Position numbers and translations under genes: made by a program
Notes under the pieces: generated by a model
Database searches by the model: none
Told to the model about the DNA's origin: nothing
Seen by the model: the letters and a program-made list of their open reading frames with translations, nothing else
Assembly: GCF_017813395.1 (NCBI RefSeq)
Contig: NZ_JAGIZB010000027.1
Span: forward strand, 1 to 54,322
Length of the DNA: 54,322 nucleotides
DNA from: Pararoseomonas baculiformis
GTDB taxonomy: Bacteria; Pseudomonadota; Alphaproteobacteria; Acetobacterales; Acetobacteraceae
Reading direction: 5' to 3'
In this document: positions 9,237 through 20,256 of the stretch, piece after piece
Position numbering within the stretch: position 1 is the stretch's first letter
How the letters are laid out: each line of letters starts with the position of its first letter

Positions 9237-9998
9237 TCAGCGCCATTCCGCCCCGTCCCAGTGATGGGAGGTCCAGCGCGCGCGGCCATTCTCCACCACC
9301 ACGCGGTTATAGGCATTGGCCTCTCCCCGCAGGCGGGTCGAGATGGCGGAGCCGGCCTGGAGGATGGTGAGGTTGTTGCCCTCTTCGGCGGTGATCCGGT
9401 GGATGTTGTGATAGCCGATATGGAGATGGCCGGAGAGCACGAGCCGCACGCCCCCGCGGGCGAGGTTGCGCAGCGCACGCTCCCCCCGCGCGACCACCGG
9501 CGTGCCGGGCTGCTCCGGCGGGGCGAGGAAGGGATGATGGGCGACTACGATCCGGTAGCGCCCATCATCCATCCGCCGCAGCCGCCGCAGCAGGCGCAGC
9601 AGCCCCGCGCGGGGCACCTTCCCGTTTTCCCATTGCAGGTGGAGCCCGCCGCGGGAAACCGTGTTCAGGCCGATGACCTGGATTTCCTCATCCTCGAAGA
9701 ACGGCTCCGTCTCGGGGTCGATCAGGGCCTGCCAGCGGCCGAAAGGATCCAGGAAGCGTTCCCAGGGATAATAGGCGGTGATGTCGTGGTTCCCCGGCAC
9801 GGCCATCCAGGGCGGGTTCAGCCCATCCAGGAAGGCGCGCGCGGCCCGGTATTCATGGCGGCGGGCACGCATCGTCAGGTCGCCCGAGATGACGACGAGA
9901 TGCGCCGGATCCTCGTTCAGCCGCGTGAGCAGCGCATCGGCCGCACGCTGGTCCACGCGGCAGAAATGCAGATCCGAAATATGATCGATGACCCTCAT
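9237..9998 (-). CDS. Metallophosphoesterase (calcineurin-like)
   Basis: 253 aa with all metal-binding blocks of the family: SDLH (residues 8-11), GDLT, GNHD, AHHPF and GHLHIGYH. Such enzymes hydrolyse phosphoesters with two metal ions; many bacterial ones act on cyclic nucleotides or lipid phosphates. Its ATG overlaps the stop codon of the upstream lipid kinase (ATGA, 9995-9998), so the two are translationally coupled and may act in one phospholipid pathway (inference). No signal peptide is visible. Confidence 0.9.
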   Translation of the reverse strand: MRVIDHISDLHFCRVDQRAADALLTRLNEDPAHLVVISGDLTMRARRHEYRAARAFLDGLNPPWMAVPGNHDITAYYPWERFLDPFGRWQALIDPETEPFFEDEEIQVIGLNTVSRGGLHLQWENGKVPRAGLLRLLRRLRRMDDGRYRIVVAHHPFLAPPEQPGTPVVARGERALRNLARGGVRLVLSGHLHIGYHNIHRITAEEGNNLTILQAGSAISTRLRGEANAYNRVVVENGRARWTSHHWDGAEWR

Positions 9999-11014
9999 GC
10001 CGCGGCCACCGCAGGTGGTCCGTCCGCGGCCACCGCAGGTGGTTCCGGTGTCGCTGATGGGGAAAGTTGGGCGCTCGCCATCGTATCGGCCTCCCTCGGC
10101 GGGGCCAGCACGCGGAGCGCGCGGGGCCGCAGCCTGTATTCCAGCGGGGTGCGGAGGATCGAACCCTCCCCGTCATTCATCACCAGCAGCCGGGAGCGCC
10201 GGGAATGGATGGTGAAGGCGGGGCTGGTGAGGATGTTGATGTCGCGGGAGCGTTTCCAGCTGCCAAGCGCCATGGCGATCAGCATCCGCGCGGTCCAACC
10301 GACCGAGAAGTTCCGGCTGACATAGAGGGAGAGGGTGCCGCCATCGAGGCGCGCGCGGTGGAACATCAGCCCCGTTCCCTCCTCGTAGCCGTTGTTCACG
10401 ATGGACATGGCGCGGGTCCAGAGCCGCCAGGGCTTCCGCCAGCCCGGAGCCATCACGGCCAGCCGCATGGGGCGCTGGCGCAGCAGGGCGCGAATGACGG
10501 CCAGCACCACGCGTATCACCGCATGCAGCCCGCTCTTGCGGCGGAAACGCTGGCGTGTGCGGCCGAGCGTGTTGGGCAGGCCGATGACGGACTGGCAGGT
10601 GAAGAGCTGCCCGTTCACCTCGCCCAGGTCGATGCTGGCCGGGCGGGCGCGGGAAAGCGCCTGTGCGGCCTCCAGCGGATCGAGTGGCATGCCGAGGTCG
10701 CGGGCCAGGAGATTCAGCGTGCCCAGGGGCAGGATGGCGAGGATGCGCTCCGTGCCCGCCAGCCGGGCGGCCACGCTGCGGATCGTGCCATCCCCGCCGC
10801 CGACGATGACGATGGGAGCGCCCGTTGCCAGGGCAGCCTCGAACTGGCCGTCGATGTCCGGGGCCGCCGCCTCGGGGATCACGGTCAGGTCGAAGCCACC
10901 TTCGCGAAGCGCCGCCTCGATGAGGCCGGGCAGCTCCGGACGGCCGGACAGGGTGCCGGCGCGGCGATTCATCACCAGGACGGCCCGCATCATGGGCTGC
11001 CGATCATCCGACAC
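9995..11014 (-). CDS. Diacylglycerol kinase family lipid kinase
   Basis: 339 aa. The catalytic block GGGDGTIRSVAARL is near residue 90, preceded by NRRAGTL at the N-terminus and followed by LPLGTLNLLARDLGMP, the usual arrangement in YegS/DgkB-like soluble lipid kinases. An inner ATG gives MMRAVLVMN and may be the true start, since the family begins there. The last residues carry a duplicated AVAADGPP-type segment from a DNA tandem repeat. It overlaps the metallophosphoesterase start by four bases. The lipid substrate is unknown. Confidence 0.9.
   Translation of the reverse strand: MSDDRQPMMRAVLVMNRRAGTLSGRPELPGLIEAALREGGFDLTVIPEAAAPDIDGQFEAALATGAPIVIVGGGDGTIRSVAARLAGTERILAILPLGTLNLLARDLGMPLDPLEAAQALSRARPASIDLGEVNGQLFTCQSVIGLPNTLGRTRQRFRRKSGLHAVIRVVLAVIRALLRQRPMRLAVMAPGWRKPWRLWTRAMSIVNNGYEEGTGLMFHRARLDGGTLSLYVSRNFSVGWTARMLIAMALGSWKRSRDINILTSPAFTIHSRRSRLLVMNDGEGSILRTPLEYRLRPRALRVLAPPREADTMASAQLSPSATPEPPAVAADGPPAVAAA
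10000..10043. repeat. Direct repeat of 20 bp, period 24, in the lipid kinase tail
   Basis: The same 20 bases occur at 10000-10019 and 10024-10043. In the minus-strand reading they encode a duplicated Pro-Pro-Ala-Val-Ala-Ala segment at the very end of the lipid kinase, just before the coupled start of the next gene. It keeps the frame. Confidence 0.85.
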
Positions 11015-11066
11015 AGGATCCCCCGCTTCCGGCGGGCGAACGCCAGGGGATGCGGCCCGGTTGCGA

Positions 11067-11100
11067 AAAGGGGCGCGGACCTCTCGGCCCGCGCCCCTTT
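11067..11100 (-). terminator. Intrinsic-type terminator of acnA
   Basis: A perfect 12-bp stem (11067-11078 with 11089-11100, GC-rich centre, AAA/TTT ends) and a 10-base loop, 27 bases past the acnA stop. In the minus direction the stem is followed by TTTT, as expected for an intrinsic terminator. Confidence 0.75.
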
Positions 11101-11126
11101 CCCTTGCCCGAAGGGGATGCCGCGGA

Positions 11127-13832
<2,706 letters not shown>

Positions 13833-13925
13833 GCGTCGCAATTCCCCGCGCGTTCTTGAAATTCAGGCCAGCTTGAAGCATGGCGGGGGTTTCCGGTCCA
13901 GGGGCCGGGCCGTCCTCCGGAGGTC

Positions 13926-14525
13926 TTGAAACGCGTGCTGGCGGCAGAGGATTTGGCCGCGCGGCGCGGCGGGCGGGTGGTCTTCGCGGGGCTCTCCCTG
14001 CAGGCCGCGCCGGGCGAGGCGCTGCTTCTTCTCGGCCCCAACGGGGCGGGGAAATCCACCCTGCTCCGGGTTCTGGCCGGGCTGCTGCGCCCCGCCGCCG
14101 GGCGCGTGGCCTGGGATGGCGAGGACGTGGCGCTGGATGCGGCCGCGCATGGGGCCCGCACGCGCTATCTGGGCCACCAGGACGCGATCAAGCCGGCCCT
14201 GACCCCGCGCGAGGATCTCGGCTTCTGGGCGCGGCTGCGCGGCGGCGATCCGGATGCGGCGCTGGCGGCACTGGGGCTCTCCGCCCTCGCGGGGCTGCCA
14301 TGCCGCACCCTTTCGGCCGGGCAGCGCCGCCGCCTGGCCCTGGCGCGGCTGGCGCTGGGGGACGCGCCGCTCTGGCTGCTGGACGAACCGACCCTCGGCC
14401 TCGACTCGGTCTCGGTCGGCCGGCTCGGCGCCCTGCTGGCGGGTCACCGTGCCCGGGGCGGGATCGTGCTGGCGGCCACGCATCTGCCGCTGCCCCTGCC
14501 GGGCGCGCGGGAGCTGGGGCTGTGA
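13926..14525 (+). CDS. ccmA: Cytochrome c biogenesis ABC transporter ATP-binding protein CcmA
   Basis: 199 aa. Walker A GPNGAGKST, signature LSAGQRRRLALARL, Walker B WLLDEPT. The segment YLGHQDAIKPALTPREDL is diagnostic of CcmA among ABC ATPases. It works with CcmB (next gene) and CcmC/D in releasing haem-loaded CcmE. The frame starts with a TTG at 13926, only two bases after GGAGG; the in-frame GTG at 13935, eleven bases after it, is at least as likely. ccmC and ccmD are not in the window. Confidence 0.93.
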   Translation: MKRVLAAEDLAARRGGRVVFAGLSLQAAPGEALLLLGPNGAGKSTLLRVLAGLLRPAAGRVAWDGEDVALDAAAHGARTRYLGHQDAIKPALTPREDLGFWARLRGGDPDAALAALGLSALAGLPCRTLSAGQRRRLALARLALGDAPLWLLDEPTLGLDSVSVGRLGALLAGHRARGGIVLAATHLPLPLPGARELGL

Positions 14526-15172
14526 TCGCCGTGTTCCTGCGGGAGATCCGCCTGGCGCTGCGCCACCCGGCCGAAGCGCTGGCGGCGGTGCTGTTCTTCA
14601 TCATCGTCTGCGCGCTGTTTCCCTTCGGCGTGGGGCCTTCGCCGGATGCGCTGGCCCGGCTGGCGCCGGGGGCGCTGGTGACGGCGGCGCTGCTGGCCGC
14701 GCTGCTTCCGCTGGACCGGCTCTTCGCCGGGGAGGCGGAGGACGGTTCGCTGGACCTGCTGCTCACCACCGGCCTGCCGCCCGCCCTGCTGGCCGCCGCG
14801 AAGGCCGCCGCGCACTGGACGGTGACCGGCCTTCCCCTGCTGCTGGCCACGCCGGTTTCCGCCGCCCTGCTGGCCTTGCCGGTGGAGGGCTGGGGGGTGG
14901 CCATCCTGGCCCTGGCGCTGGGCTCCGCCATCCTGTCCCTTCTGGGCACGCTTGGGGCGGCGCTCACCCTGGGTGCGCGCCGCGGGGGCGTGCTGCTGCC
15001 GCTGCTGGTGCTGCCCCTGGCCGTGCCGGTGGTGATCTTCGCCGCCGGGGCCATCGAGGCGGCGGCGGGAGGCGGGGAAGCCCGGCCTTTCCTGCTCCTG
15101 CTCGGGGCCTTCCTGGCCGGGGCACTGCCCCTGGCGCCCCTCGCGGCCGGGGCGGCGCTTCGGGAGGGTTGA
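14522..15172 (+). CDS. ccmB: Haem exporter membrane protein CcmB
   Basis: 216 aa with about six hydrophobic segments. The N-terminus VFLREIRLALRHPAEALAAVLFF and the stretch LFAGEAEDGSLDLLL are typical of CcmB, the permease partner of CcmA. The GTG start at 14522 overlaps the ccmA stop (GTGA), so the two are coupled. The same frame is open further upstream, antisense in character, and I do not count that part. Confidence 0.93.
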   Translation: MIAVFLREIRLALRHPAEALAAVLFFIIVCALFPFGVGPSPDALARLAPGALVTAALLAALLPLDRLFAGEAEDGSLDLLLTTGLPPALLAAAKAAAHWTVTGLPLLLATPVSAALLALPVEGWGVAILALALGSAILSLLGTLGAALTLGARRGGVLLPLLVLPLAVPVVIFAAGAIEAAAGGGEARPFLLLLGAFLAGALPLAPLAAGAALREG

Positions 15173-15203
15173 ATCAAACCCGGTTTTGCGGCGTTCAATA
15201 GGT

Positions 15204-15617
15204 ATGGCCTTCAAGGGAAAGCCGCCCGGCTCCGGCTCGGGCGAGATGTCGCGCCGGACGGTCGCGTTGCGCCCGGCCATCGCCCTGCCGCCGCGGCAGC
15301 GGGACGAGGCACGGCGGCTGCGCCGCGCCGGGCATGAGCCTGCCTTCATCGCCGAGACCATCGGCGCGCCGCTGGAGGAGGTGGAGAAAGCCCTCGTCCA
15401 GATGCGGATGCCGCGGCCGGAGACCACGCGGGGCACGCTGAACGTGACGCTCGCCGCCCATGCGCTGGTGATGAAGGAGCGGCAGGGAAACGAGCCGCTC
15501 TGGCAGACCATGGACCGGCTGCTGGACGAGCTTCTGCGCCTCCGTGCCGCCGAGGCTGCGCGGGCCAGGCGGCGGCATGCGGAAGCCGGGGGGCTGCCGC
15601 TTTTCCCGGAGACCTGA
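15204..15617 (+). CDS. Conserved hypothetical protein with possible HTH-like helices
   Basis: 137 aa from the ATG at 15204 (a TTG at 15186 is possible). The middle, RDEARRLRRAGHEPAFIAE then TIGAPLEEVEKALVQMR, reads like the helix-turn-helix pattern used by sigma-like and transposase-like proteins to scan DNA. The C-terminal half is strongly helical and charged (DRLLDELLRLRAAEAARARRR). No signal peptide or membrane segment. I do not recognise a named family. It lies 31 bases after ccmB on the same strand and may share its transcript. Confidence 0.6.
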   Translation: MAFKGKPPGSGSGEMSRRTVALRPAIALPPRQRDEARRLRRAGHEPAFIAETIGAPLEEVEKALVQMRMPRPETTRGTLNVTLAAHALVMKERQGNEPLWQTMDRLLDELLRLRAAEAARARRRHAEAGGLPLFPET

Positions 15618-15634
15618 CGGCCAGAGGGCTGCCG

Positions 15635-17356
15635 GTGCAGAATGGGGGCATGCGACTGCCCCGTGCCCAGCTTGCCGCGCTGCTGCTCTGCCTTTTTGCC
15701 AGCCCCGTCCTGGCGCAGCCGGCGCCATCCCGTGGCGCCGCGCGGAGCCAGCCCGAGGCCGCGCAGCGCCCGGCAGCCCGGCCCGCGCCCGCCGCGCCGC
15801 GGCGATCAGCCCTGCGGCCGGGGCCCGCCGAACAGCCTTCCGCCAGACCGCGCGCCACTGCCGGGCGTCCTGGTGCCCAGCCCTCCCGGGAGCAGCCATC
15901 CGGCGCCCGGCGCCCTGGCAGCCAGGACCGGGCAAGCCGCGCGGCACCTCAACGGCCGGCCAAGCGCCCGGATTCCGCGGCACGCTCCGGCGGCACGGCG
16001 CCTCGCCTTGCCCGTCCGGCAGCCCGGGAGCGCGCCCCGGCGCGACCCACCGAGAGGCCGGCAGCCCGGCCCGTGCCGCGGGCCACGCCGGCGCCCGTGC
16101 CCGCTGCCGCAGCGGCCTCGGGGCTGCTGGCGGCGCAATCCGCCCTGCCGGAGGAACGGCGCGAGCGGCGCCCCCTGGCCGGACCCTTCCTGCCCGCGCC
16201 CGCCGCTTCGGGCGAGGCGGCACGCTGCGAGGAGCGGCTCCGCCCGCTGCGGAACCTGGAGGGCTTCGGATATTACCTGGATCCGGCCTTCTCGCGCCCT
16301 GATGCCAGGCGGCTGGCCATGGACCTCGAAGCGGCGAAGCCGCTGCGGGAGTGGCTGGCCCAGGTGCAAGGCGCCCTTGCCCGCCATCGGAAGGGAGAGG
16401 CGGGCGCCGCGGCCTGTGCTCTTGCCGCGATGGATCACTGGGCGCGGAACGACGCGCTGCTCGGTGCCGTCAACCTCCAGGGCAACTATCACCGGGCCTG
16501 GGCGCTGGCGGGTGCCTCGCTGAGCTTCCTGGCGCTGCGGGAAGCGCCGGGGCTGGAGCCGCCGCGGCTGCGGCGTGTCTCCGAATGGCTGGCCGCTGTG
16601 GCACGGCAGGTGCGGCCGCGCCATGACCGCCCCTCCGAGGCCCTGATCAGCGATGTGCGGAACAACCAGGCCGCCTGGGCCGGGTTGGCGGTGGCCGCGG
16701 CGGGCGTGGCCGCGGGGGACCGCGCGCTGCTGGATTGGGGCGTGGAGCGGCTGCGAAACCAGCTCGTCCAGGTTGATGAGCGCGGGGCGCTGCCGCAGGA
16801 ACTGCGCCGGGGAGCCATGGCGCTGCACTACCACCTCTTTGCCCTGGATGCCGTGGCGGCGCTGGAGCGGCTGGCGGCGGTGAACGGGATCACGCTGAGC
16901 GAGGAGGAGCGCGCGGCCTATCGGCGTCTCCGCGATTTCTCGGCCGCCGCCGCGCGGGAGCCGGAGCGGATGCAGGCCCTGGCGGGGGTTCCGCAGGCGG
17001 ATCCCTTCCTCGGCCCGGAGGAGCAGCCGCTGTCCCGCGCGGCCGGGCTGGAGATTTCCCTCGTGGTCATGCCCGACCCCGCGCTGGATGCGGCGCTGGC
17101 ACCCTTCCGCCCCTATGTTTCGGCCTGGCTGGGCGGGGCGGTGACGGGGTGGTGGAAGCCCGACCCGGCGCCGATGGCCGGTGATGCCGCGGGGGGCGCG
17201 CCCGTTCCGCCTCAGCCCGCCGCGGCCGAGCCTCCCGCCGCAGGGGCGCTCCCGGCACCGGCAGCGGAACCGCCTGCCATTCCGGTGGCGGTGCCGCCCG
17301 CTACTCCGCCTTCTGCGGACGCCCCATCAGCTGCTCCACCGCTTCCCGCACCGTAA
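15635..17356 (+). CDS. Secreted alginate-lyase (PL5)-like protein with His-to-Gln change at the active site
   Basis: 573 aa. Signal peptide (LPRAQLAALLLCLFASPVLAQ), then ~130 residues of Pro/Ala/Arg linker, then a PL5-like alpha-barrel, then a Pro/Ala tail. The PL5 landmarks are present: DVRNNQAAWAG where the family has NNH, and RRGAMALHYHLFAL with the Arg and Tyr of the active site. The catalytic His is Gln345 here; Arg392 and Tyr399 keep the spacing known in Sphingomonas A1-III (His192, Arg239, Tyr246). It may bind polyuronate without cutting it, or cut by another route. The GTG start has AGAGGG six bases upstream; an ATG at 15650 is possible. The last 56 bases overlap gpsA tail to tail. 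Confidence 0.8.
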   Translation: MQNGGMRLPRAQLAALLLCLFASPVLAQPAPSRGAARSQPEAAQRPAARPAPAAPRRSALRPGPAEQPSARPRATAGRPGAQPSREQPSGARRPGSQDRASRAAPQRPAKRPDSAARSGGTAPRLARPAARERAPARPTERPAARPVPRATPAPVPAAAAASGLLAAQSALPEERRERRPLAGPFLPAPAASGEAARCEERLRPLRNLEGFGYYLDPAFSRPDARRLAMDLEAAKPLREWLAQVQGALARHRKGEAGAAACALAAMDHWARNDALLGAVNLQGNYHRAWALAGASLSFLALREAPGLEPPRLRRVSEWLAAVARQVRPRHDRPSEALISDVRNNQAAWAGLAVAAAGVAAGDRALLDWGVERLRNQLVQVDERGALPQELRRGAMALHYHLFALDAVAALERLAAVNGITLSEEERAAYRRLRDFSAAAAREPERMQALAGVPQADPFLGPEEQPLSRAAGLEISLVVMPDPALDAALAPFRPYVSAWLGGAVTGWWKPDPAPMAGDAAGGAPVPPQPAAAEPPAAGALPAPAAEPPAIPVAVPPATPPSADAPSAAPPLPAP

Positions 17357-18287
17357 GCTCGTCTTGCAGCACGGCGGCGACGGCGGCGCAGACGGGCATC
17401 TCCACCCCGGCCTTCCCGGCGCGGGCAAGCAGGGCCGGGGCGGTGGCCGCGCCTTCGGCGACCGAGTTGCGGGAGGCGAGCACATCCTCCATGCGCTCCC
17501 CCCGCCCGATGGCGAGGCCGAGGGAGAAGTTGCGGCTGGTCGGGCCGGCGCAGGTGAGCATCAGGTCGCCCAGGCCGGAAAGCCCGGCCACCGTATCCGC
17601 ACGCGCCCCCAGCGCGACCGCGAGGCGCGCGATCTCGGCCAGGGCCCTGGTGACGATGGCGGCGCGCGCATTCTCGCCCAGCCCGGCCCCGATCGCCGCC
17701 CCGGCGGCGATGGCCGCCACGTTCTTCGCCGCCCCCGCCACCTGCACGCCCAGCGGATCCGCCCCGGCATAGAGGCGGAGATGGGCAGAGCCGAGCCGCT
17801 CCGTCGCCTCCGCCCGCAGGTCCGGATCAGTGCTGGCGAGCACGGCGGCGGCGGGGAGGCCTTGCGCCACCTCATGGGCGAAATTCGGGCCGGAGATGAT
17901 GGCGGCGGGCAGGCCGGGATGGGTTTCTGCCAGGATCTCCAGCGGGAAGCGCAGCGTGGCCGCCTCCACCCCCTTCGCAGCGATGATGCAGGGCGGCAGT
18001 GGCGGCAGGTCGTCCAGGACGGCGCCGAGAAACTGGGTGGGCACGGCAAGGATGGCCAGCCGGGCCCCGCACAGGGCCTGCTCGGCATCCGCGGTGACCA
18101 GCAACTCGTCGGGGAGCGGGGAATCGGGAAGGTGGCGGGCATTCACCCGCATGGCGCGCATCACAAGGGCGCGGGAGGGCTCCCGGGCCCAGAGGGCGAC
18201 GTCCCCCCCGGCGCGCAGGGCCTGGATGGCCAGCGCGGTGCCCCAGGCCCCGGCGCCGATCACCGCGACCTTCCCCCCTGAACTCAT
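17301..18287 (-). CDS. gpsA: NAD(P)H-dependent glycerol-3-phosphate dehydrogenase GpsA
   Basis: 328 aa. Makes sn-glycerol 3-phosphate from dihydroxyacetone phosphate for phospholipid synthesis. Rossmann motif VIGAGAWGTALA at the N-terminus; family blocks SGPNFAHEVA, GAAKNVAAIAAGA and GLSGLGDLMLTCAG are all present. The ATG at 18287 overlaps the rlmJ stop (ATGA), so it is coupled to rlmJ. The frame is open upstream through rlmJ in another register; that part is a shadow. Its 3' end overlaps the convergent PL5-like gene by 56 bases. Confidence 0.97.
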   Translation of the reverse strand: MSSGGKVAVIGAGAWGTALAIQALRAGGDVALWAREPSRALVMRAMRVNARHLPDSPLPDELLVTADAEQALCGARLAILAVPTQFLGAVLDDLPPLPPCIIAAKGVEAATLRFPLEILAETHPGLPAAIISGPNFAHEVAQGLPAAAVLASTDPDLRAEATERLGSAHLRLYAGADPLGVQVAGAAKNVAAIAAGAAIGAGLGENARAAIVTRALAEIARLAVALGARADTVAGLSGLGDLMLTCAGPTSRNFSLGLAIGRGERMEDVLASRNSVAEGAATAPALLARAGKAGVEMPVCAAVAAVLQDELTVREAVEQLMGRPQKAE

Positions 18288-19108
18288 TCCGGCACGATCT
18301 CCGTCACGGCCCAACCGCCGCCCCTTTCGCCATCGTAAAGCCGGGCATGAAGGGCGGCCAGGAGGGCGCGCGCGGTTTCGGCGAAGCCGAAAGGCGGGTT
18401 CGCCACCGCCAGGCCGCAGCCATTCAGGCGGGTGGGATCGGTGGGCTCGCGCAGCCAGATCTCGCAGGCGATCACGTCCCGCTGGCCGGAGGCGACGATG
18501 GCGTCGTGGAAGGCACGGACGGGGGCGCGGTGCTTCACCGGGTACCAGGCGGCCTGGATGGCCGGGCGGAAGCGCCGGGCAAGGGCGGCCATGCCCGCGG
18601 CCAGGCGGTCGAACTCGCCTTCCTGCTCGAAGGGCGGATCCATCAGCACCAGGCCGCGGCGCTCGGGGAAGGGGGTGAGGGCGGCCAGCGCTTCGTAGGC
18701 GTCGCGCCGGTGGACCGAGACCTGGGGATCGCCGCGGAAGGCGGCGCGCAGGGTGGCGGCGTCCTCCGGGTGCAGCTCGCAGAGGGCGAGGTGATCCCCG
18801 GGGCGCAGCATGGCGCGGACCAGGGCCGGGCTGCCGGGATAGATGCCCCGGGGGAAAGAGCGGACGAGTTCCAGCCAGGGCATCAGCGGGCCGTCCTGCA
18901 GTGTCTCCAGCCGGCCGATGCCGTCCCGCCACTCGCCCGTGCGCCGGGCTTCCTCGGATTGCAGGTTGTAGAAGCCGATCCCGGCATGGGTATCCAGCAC
19001 GCGGAAGGGGGTGGGCTTGCGCAGCAGCGCCGCCACTAGGGCATGGACCAGGGCGTGCTTCATGCAATCCGCGAAATTCGCGGCGTGGAAGGCGTGTCGA
19101 TAGTTCAT
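18284..19108 (-). CDS. rlmJ: 23S rRNA (adenine2030-N6)-methyltransferase RlmJ
   Basis: 274 aa. The start MNYRHAFHAANFADCMKH is the hallmark of RlmJ. The catalytic motif is DPPFEQ (a D/N-PP-Y/F N6-adenine motif). VLDTHAGIGFYNLQ is the SAM-binding block. It modifies 23S rRNA during ribosome maturation. Its stop overlaps gpsA by four bases, and tsaD ends ten bases upstream on the same strand, so tsaD-rlmJ-gpsA is probably one transcript. The tsaD-gpsA neighbourhood is common in alphaproteobacteria. Confidence 0.95.
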   Translation of the reverse strand: MNYRHAFHAANFADCMKHALVHALVAALLRKPTPFRVLDTHAGIGFYNLQSEEARRTGEWRDGIGRLETLQDGPLMPWLELVRSFPRGIYPGSPALVRAMLRPGDHLALCELHPEDAATLRAAFRGDPQVSVHRRDAYEALAALTPFPERRGLVLMDPPFEQEGEFDRLAAGMAALARRFRPAIQAAWYPVKHRAPVRAFHDAIVASGQRDVIACEIWLREPTDPTRLNGCGLAVANPPFGFAETARALLAALHARLYDGERGGGWAVTEIVPE

Positions 19109-19118
19109 GGGCGGCAGT

Positions 19119-20147
19119 TCATGCGGGGGGTGTCAGCTCATCCAGCGGCCAGCGCGGGCGGGGGGCGTGGTTCCAGGGATTGGTCATTCCGGCACGCAGC
19201 CGTTCGATCCCGGCCCAGGCGACCATGACGGCATTGTCCGTGCAGAGGCGGATGGGCGGCGCCACCAGCGGCAGGCCGGCCGTTTCCGCCACGCGGGCGA
19301 GGGCGGCGCGGATGGCCGAATTGGCCGCCACGCCGCCCGAGACGACGAGGGCGGTGACGCCCGGCGCCATGCGCAGGGCATGGCGCGCGCGGTCCGCCAC
19401 CACCGCCGCCACCGAAGCCTGGAAGGCCGCGGCGACATCGGCATGGGCATGGCCCTTCGCCACGGCCTGGGCCACGGCGGTCTTCAGGCCGGAGAAGGAG
19501 AAGTCGCAGCCCTCACGGCCGAGCAGCGGGCGGGGGAGGGGCACCTTCGCGGCGTCGCCCTGCTGCGCCAGCCGCTCCAGATGCGGGCCGCCGGGCCAGG
19601 GCAGGCCAAGGAGCTTGGCGGATTTGTCGAAAGCCTCGCCCACCGCATCGTCCAGCGTGGTGCCGAGGCGGCGGTAGCGGCCCAGCCCTTCCACCGCCAC
19701 GCATTGGCAATGCCCGCCCGAAAGCAGGAGCAGGAGATAGGGAAAGCTTGCCCCCTCCGGCAGCAGCCCGGGCAGGCGGGGGGTGAGGGCATGGGCCTCC
19801 AGATGGTTCACCGCCACGAAAGGCAGGGAATGAGCCATGGCCATGCCCTTGCCGTAGCTGGCGCCCACGATCAGCCCGCCGATCAGCCCGGGGCCGGAGG
19901 TGGCGGCCACGCCGCCCAGCTCGCCCGGCGTCAGGCTGGCCCGCTCCATCACCCCGGCCACCAGGCCGGGCAGGTGGGAGAGATGGGCGCGCGCCGCCAG
20001 TTCCGGCACCACGCCGCCGAAGCGCCTGTGGTCCTCGATCTGGCTGAAGACGGACTCCGCCAGGATGGTGCCGTCGGGCGCCAGGATGGCGGCCGCCGTC
20101 TCGTCGCAACTGCTCTCGATGCCGAGGACCGGCCCGCGCGGGTCCAT
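19119..20147 (-). CDS. tsaD: tRNA N6-threonylcarbamoyladenosine synthase subunit TsaD
   Basis: 342 aa. Transfers the threonylcarbamoyl group to A37 of ANN-decoding tRNAs with TsaB and TsaE. The N-terminal LGIESSCDETAAAI and the metal-binding VNHLEAHALTPRL are present, as is SGPGLIGGLIVGASYGKG. I chose the ATG at 20147 (MDPRGP); a TTG at 20180 would add an untypical leader. Divergent from hemC with about 109 bases between. tRNA-Thr, a known target class for t6A, is encoded 5 kb away, probably by coincidence. Confidence 0.97.
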   Translation of the reverse strand: MDPRGPVLGIESSCDETAAAILAPDGTILAESVFSQIEDHRRFGGVVPELAARAHLSHLPGLVAGVMERASLTPGELGGVAATSGPGLIGGLIVGASYGKGMAMAHSLPFVAVNHLEAHALTPRLPGLLPEGASFPYLLLLLSGGHCQCVAVEGLGRYRRLGTTLDDAVGEAFDKSAKLLGLPWPGGPHLERLAQQGDAAKVPLPRPLLGREGCDFSFSGLKTAVAQAVAKGHAHADVAAAFQASVAAVVADRARHALRMAPGVTALVVSGGVAANSAIRAALARVAETAGLPLVAPPIRLCTDNAVMVAWAGIERLRAGMTNPWNHAPRPRWPLDELTPPA

Positions 20148-20256
20148 GTTCCATGCCCTTCCATCTGCGCGGCGCGTCAATAGAGCATTTTTCCGGAAGA
20201 GGAGATTCGCGCGGCGGGCGTTTCCGGCGCTCGCCGATCTGCTCTATGACGCCGCC

